A program made the position numbers and the translations under genes. DNA of 6,314 bases, taken from positions 1 to 6,314 of the forward strand of contig JAJFJI010000112.1 in assembly GCA_021774205.1 (NCBI GenBank), read 5' to 3'. The notes beneath the pieces were generated by a model that saw only the letters and a program-made list of their open reading frames with translations, made no database searches and was not told the origin of the DNA. Positions 5,053 to 6,314 of the stretch are shown piece after piece; position 1 is the stretch's first letter, and the number at the start of each line of letters is the position of its first letter. The DNA is from Nitrosomonas sp. GTDB lineage: Bacteria > Pseudomonadota > Gammaproteobacteria > Burkholderiales > Nitrosomonadaceae.

Positions 5053-5412
5053 ATTCTAATATTGCGTGCTAAGCCAATCGTTTGGCCGATATAATTTTGT
5101 GGGGTCATGGTCAGCAAGCGTTGTTTTTCAACCTCAGCAATATCCAGTTCACCAACAAATTGTTGCAACGCTTCCTTAATAATACCTTCCGCCACGTGTT
5201 AATGCCTTTAGTTGCTCATAGGGATTGGGCGCGCTATATCGTCACATAACGCTTTGAATCGGTTCAACTAGAATCGTCCAAGTATCATCTAAGTCTGTCA
5301 ATAGTCGGGCAGGGTTCACATCCAATTTATTAAATCCTCTAGTGCAAGCGTCATAAACCAGCAAAGTATGTTGCTCTAATGTCACCCCCATAAGTGTTTG
5401 TAAAGAAGCTTT
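5046..5412 (-). pseudogene. purB: Remnant of purB (adenylosuccinate lyase), C-terminal part
   Basis: On the minus strand this region encodes what was the last 115-120 residues of adenylosuccinate lyase, the enzyme that splits SAICAR and adenylosuccinate in purine synthesis. Segment one (5412 to 5191) reads through GFNKLDVNPARLL, LDDTWTILVEPIQSVM, a stop, then RYSAPNPYEQLKALTRG. Segment two (5189 to 5046, shifted frame) reads EGIIKEALQQFVGELD, then KQRLLTMTPQNYIGQTIG and a terminal TGA. These match the C-terminal domain of the E. coli type of PurB (KLEVN, LAEPIQTVMRRYG, PYEKLKELTRG, MTPANYIG). The breaks are an in-frame TGA at 5244-5242, where PurB has arginine (CGA to TGA would explain it), and a frameshift near 5190. 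The catalytic N-terminal and central domains are absent: similarity stops near 5412. It is a relic, so a working purB should exist elsewhere. Confidence 0.85.
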
Positions 5413-5531
5413 GAATTATACCGTTAAAGCTATGTAACTAATTGAATGGATGAGATAGATGCAGTGGTTTAATGATGCCATTGATTTTCTATAAAGCATT
5501 GAAGGCAGCGCATTTTATACGAGGTATTTTT
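5413..5531. other. Spacer between purB remnant and DUF4347 gene
   Basis: Purine-lyase similarity has ended here and no coding frame is recognised. A -10-like TATAAA (5490-5495) occurs, but the bases at the -35 position (TTTAAT at 5468-5473) match poorly. The promoter of the DUF4347 gene probably lies in this stretch, though I cannot place it with confidence. Confidence 0.35.
5521..5524 (+). promoter_or_regulatory. Ribosome binding site of the DUF4347 gene
   Basis: GAGG lies seven bases before the ATG at 5532. It decides the start, placing it about two dozen residues before the conserved domain and leaving no room for a signal peptide. Confidence 0.6.
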
Positions 5532-6314
5532 ATGGTCTACGCCAGAACCCCTATAGCAATAAAAAGTAAATTTTCTGAGTCAAAAATAAAACGTAAAGAG
5601 ATTGCATTTATTGATCGAGGTATTGACGATTGTCAAACTTTGGTTAAAGGGGTTAAAGCGGGCATCGAAATTCATGTCCTCGATAGCAAGCAAGATGGCA
5701 TCCTGCAGATCACCAACATTTTGCAACAACGCGCTGGCCTGGATGCGATACATATCATTTCACACGGAAATGTTGGCTATCTGTCACTGGGCAATAGTGT
5801 TTTATCAACGGATACGTTGAGCAAGTATCAGCACGCATTATTTTCTTGGCAAGCGGGATTCAAACAAAATACCGATTTTCTTATTTATGGTTGTGACGTT
5901 GCGAAAGGCACAAATGGCCGAGCTTTTATTAATAATCTGGCAAATATTACCGGCGCAAATATTGCTGCATCAAATAATTTAACGGGGAATAGTGCGTTCG
6001 GGGGGGATTGGAAACTGGGTGTCTCTACTGGCGATATTGCTTCAGCGTTTGTATTTTGTGAAGAAAAACTCAAGCACTTTTCCTCTACCCTTGCTACGAA
6101 TACCTTAGATTTCACAACCGATACCGTTGCCGCTTTTGTTACGGCAACTCATCCAACAAATGATTTTGGAACAATAAATTTTAAAATAGTCAACGATGCA
6201 AATTCAACTGGTACAGCAAATGGATCACTGACTTTGGCTGCAACAGGACAAGTCAATGATGCTGATAACGATTTTTACTATACCGGTACAGATGGAGAAT
6301 ATCTGGTTATTAAT
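5532..6314 (+). CDS. DUF4347 protein, N-terminal part (cut by right edge); likely large secreted protein
   Basis: The frame stays open for 261 codons to the end of the window, so the 3' part is missing. Residues 23-175 or so form a DUF4347 domain: KEIAFIDRGIDDCQTLVKGV (22-41), VLDSKQDGILQITNIL (49-64), LDAIHIISHGNVGYLSLGN (70-88), DFLIYGCDVAKGTNGRAFI (115-133), ITGANIAASNNLTGN and GGDWKLGVSTGDI. DUF4347 typically sits at the N-terminus of very large, repeat-rich bacterial surface or secreted proteins. The residues following it are Thr/Asn/Asp-rich with alternating hydrophobics, as in beta-strand repeat regions. The conserved ISHG (H78) and YGCD (C121) resemble the His/Cys dyad of caspase-like (clan CD) peptidases; activity is inference. 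There is no N-terminal signal peptide, which would fit type I secretion with a C-terminal signal outside the window. A GAGG lies seven bases before the ATG. Confidence 0.85.
   Translation, partial: MVYARTPIAIKSKFSESKIKRKEIAFIDRGIDDCQTLVKGVKAGIEIHVLDSKQDGILQITNILQQRAGLDAIHIISHGNVGYLSLGNSVLSTDTLSKYQHALFSWQAGFKQNTDFLIYGCDVAKGTNGRAFINNLANITGANIAASNNLTGNSAFGGDWKLGVSTGDIASAFVFCEEKLKHFSSTLATNTLDFTTDTVAAFVTATHPTNDFGTINFKIVNDANSTGTANGSLTLAATGQVNDADNDFYYTGTDGEYLVIN

Noticed and set aside
5073..5096. GCCAA/TTGGC hairpin after the Sel1 gene as a terminator
   Set aside because: The stem is five base pairs, has no proper T-tract, and falls within the coding part of the purB remnant.
5602..5820. Open frame of 72 codons in another frame over the start of the DUF4347 gene
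   Set aside because: The frame starting at 5532 gives continuous DUF4347 motifs through this region, so the alternative is a shadow.
5885..6115. Minus-strand open frame of 76 codons over the DUF4347 gene
   Set aside because: It is antisense to the conserved YGCD and GGDW motifs and has no features of its own.

Overview
The window looks like chromosomal DNA of a gammaproteobacterium-like organism with moderate to low GC. The HDOD, Tat-type MsrB, DUF4202, PqiA-like, Sel1 and DUF4347 families all fit, and the purB remnant resembles the enterobacterial type of PurB. The genus cannot be fixed from the sequence. No phage integrase, transposase, CRISPR array, rRNA or tRNA is visible.

Layout, left to right: (1) the 3' part of an HDOD-domain signalling gene (+), cut by the left edge; (2) a convergent msrB (-) for an exported methionine-R-sulfoxide reductase with a mixed Tat/lipoprotein signal; (3) a DUF4202 gene (+), followed by a weak AT-rich hairpin terminator; (4) a 12-codon leader ORF whose stop overlaps (ATGA) the start of a PqiA-like membrane protein gene (+), with a perfect 12-bp palindrome upstream; (5) a roughly 400-bp intergenic region with a diverged direct repeat, a possible promoter, an imperfect inverted repeat and a tiny cysteine-rich ORF; (6) a secreted Tail Collar (MdpB-type) protein (+) ending in a good rho-independent terminator; (7) an exported Sel1-repeat protein (+); (8) a decayed 3' fragment of purB (adenylosuccinate lyase) on the minus strand, with an in-frame stop and a frameshift; (9) the 5' end of a gene (+) for a DUF4347 protein that runs off the right edge and is probably a very large secreted or surface protein.

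The genes do not form one clear pathway. The common theme is cell envelope and export: MsrB, the PqiA-like protein, the collar protein, the Sel1 protein and the DUF4347 protein are all predicted to act in the membrane, the periplasm or outside the cell. Each plus-strand gene after DUF4202 appears to have its own expression signals, so I see separate units rather than one operon. The points most worth a second look are the DUF4347 domain with a possible His/Cys dyad, the translationally coupled leader peptide, the direct repeat ahead of the collar gene, and the purB remnant. I do not see convincing evidence of a complete, undescribed multi-gene system.
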